DNA from: DASUNP01 sp035249305
GTDB lineage: Bacteria; Acidobacteriota; Blastocatellia; UBA7656
Length of the DNA: 64,000 bases
Reading direction: 5' to 3'
NCBI GenBank assembly: GCA_035249305.1
Contig: DATFGQ010000034.1
Span: 1-64,000, forward strand
The notes beneath the pieces are model-generated. The model did no database searches, had not been told where the DNA came from, and saw only the letters and a list, made by a program, of their open reading frames with translations. Of this stretch, positions 63,117-64,000 are shown one piece after another; positions within the stretch are counted from its first letter, which is position 1; each line of letters starts with the position of its first letter. The translations under genes and the position numbers were made by a program.

Positions 63117-64000
63117 ATGAAGAACTTGAGTGACCGCGTTGCGATCATCGGGATGGGCTGCACGAAATTCGGCGAGCACTGGGAGAAGTCTTCCGAAGAC
63201 TTGATCGTCGAAGCCGCTTACGAAGCTTTTGAAGACGCAGGCATAGAGCCCGCCCAGGTCGAAGCCGCGTGGGTCGGCACGCTGACTTCGGGCATCTCGG
63301 GCCAGGCGCTCTCGCGCCCGCTCAAGCTCCAGTACATTCCCGTCACGCGCGTCGAGAACATGTGCGCGACGGGCCAGGACGCCTTGCGCAACGCTGCGTT
63401 TGCGGTCGCCGCGGGGGCTTACGACGTGGTCCTCGTCGCCGGGTTCGAGAAGCTGAAAGACACGGGATATTCCGGCTTGCCCGGCGCGGCATCGACCGTC
63501 ATAGGCGCGGGCAACACCGCGCCCGGAGCTTTCGCGCTCGCCGCCAACCGCTACTTTCACCGCTACGGCATAGGCAAGGAAGAGCTGGCCAAGATCTCCG
63601 TGAAGAATCACTACAACGGCGCGCGCAACAAGAAGGCTCACTTTCAAAAGGAGATCACGTTAGAGCAGGCGATGAAAGCCCCTATGATCGCTTCGCCCTT
63701 AGGGCTTCTGGACTGCTGCCCGACTACGGACGGCGCGGCGGCCGCCATCATTACGCGCACGGAGCTCGCGCCGCGCTTCAACAAAGAGTTCGTTACGATA
63801 AAAGCGATGGGCCTCGCCGTAGGCCCCGGCACGGGCCGCATGGACCCTGACTTCGATTTCACGAGCTTTCCGGAGACTAAAGCGGCCGCCAAACAGGTCT
63901 ACGACCAGCTTGGCATTCGCGACCCGCGCCGCGAAGTGAGCATGGCCGAAGTCCACGACTGCTTCTCGATAACCGAGCTGATCATCTATGAAGACCTGGG
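63117..64000 (+). CDS. thiolase-family acyltransferase (acetyl-CoA acetyltransferase-like), 3' cut by window
   Basis: 294 residues are visible from the ATG at 63117 (AAGGAG six bases upstream); the frame is open to the last base, so the C-terminus lies outside. The protein starts MKNLSDRVAIIGMGCTKFGE. The nucleophile Cys83 is in RVENMCATGQDAL. The final visible stretch EVHDCFSITELIIYEDLG holds the HD(C/A)F motif of the SCP-x/thiolase-like branch, which differs from the NEAFA of classical thiolases. It probably breaks or forms 3-ketoacyl-CoA or makes related C-C bonds. In this family a small zinc-ribbon OB-fold partner gene often follows; that part is outside the window. Confidence 0.9.
   Translation, partial: MKNLSDRVAIIGMGCTKFGEHWEKSSEDLIVEAAYEAFEDAGIEPAQVEAAWVGTLTSGISGQALSRPLKLQYIPVTRVENMCATGQDALRNAAFAVAAGAYDVVLVAGFEKLKDTGYSGLPGAASTVIGAGNTAPGAFALAANRYFHRYGIGKEELAKISVKNHYNGARNKKAHFQKEITLEQAMKAPMIASPLGLLDCCPTTDGAAAAIITRTELAPRFNKEFVTIKAMGLAVGPGTGRMDPDFDFTSFPETKAAAKQVYDQLGIRDPRREVSMAEVHDCFSITELIIYEDL

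Noticed and set aside
63269..63850. Plus-strand 193-residue open frame near the window end
   Set aside because: It is a shadow of the thiolase gene, which is open in another frame from 63117 to the last base.

Overview
This 64 kb window is a dense, GC-rich bacterial chromosome segment. Gene families point to an acidobacterium, probably of the Blastocatellia/Pyrinomonadales type: a sigma/anti-sigma pair beside a TPR-CHAT gene, HEAT, TPR and ankyrin secreted proteins, an exosortase-style exopolysaccharide locus without its exosortase, and many intergenic palindromes. This placement is inference from gene content. No rRNA, tRNA, CRISPR array, transposase or phage block was seen.

Layout. 1-8926: a 5'-cut membrane protein, an NCS1 nucleobase permease, then a sigma factor and membrane anti-sigma-like protein convergent with an operon of a clostripain-like (C11) protease and a TPR-CHAT protease. 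9.4-15.8 kb: HEAT/TonB protein, beta-ureidopropionase-like amidohydrolase, LLM oxidoreductase, GNAT acetyltransferase, periplasmic TPR protein and a LolA-like protein. 16-20.3 kb: ATP synthase genes atpI-atpB-atpE, class I fumarase and a heme-oxygenase-like diiron enzyme. 20.3-32.9 kb: exopolysaccharide genes (GT2, PEP-CTERM-type deacetylase, methyltransferase, then a minus-strand operon Wzz - ATPase - CpsD-like - sugar transferase - Wza-like - XRE) with a divergent LuxR regulator. 32.9-34.9 kb: a PqqD-like protein, three very small genes and two stretches rich in RNA secondary structure. 35-46.4 kb: complex I genes nuoC-D-H-I-J-K-L-M-N followed by an AtpZ-like gene; nuoA, B, E, F, G are absent here. 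46.8-64 kb: terpene-cyclase-fold and ankyrin proteins, an ATP-grasp enzyme, an S74 self-processing fibre, a GH18 protein, an oxidoreductase/amidohydrolase/sialidase operon, a 1414-residue secreted adhesin, an AT-rich two-gene PIN module, a small secreted protein and the start of a thiolase cut by the window end.

Intergenic DNA is unusual. One palindrome family (arms built of AGTGCTGAG/AGTCCTGAG) sits only upstream of start codons, including three times inside the nuo operon. Another, made of large symmetric arrays around GCCCTGAAAGGGC, occurs three times and only between convergent genes. The best leads for undescribed biology are the candidate structured RNA near 34.5 kb with its own promoter, the sigma/anti-sigma/CHAT/C11 protease neighbourhood, and the PIN-domain pair at 61.6-62.4 kb.
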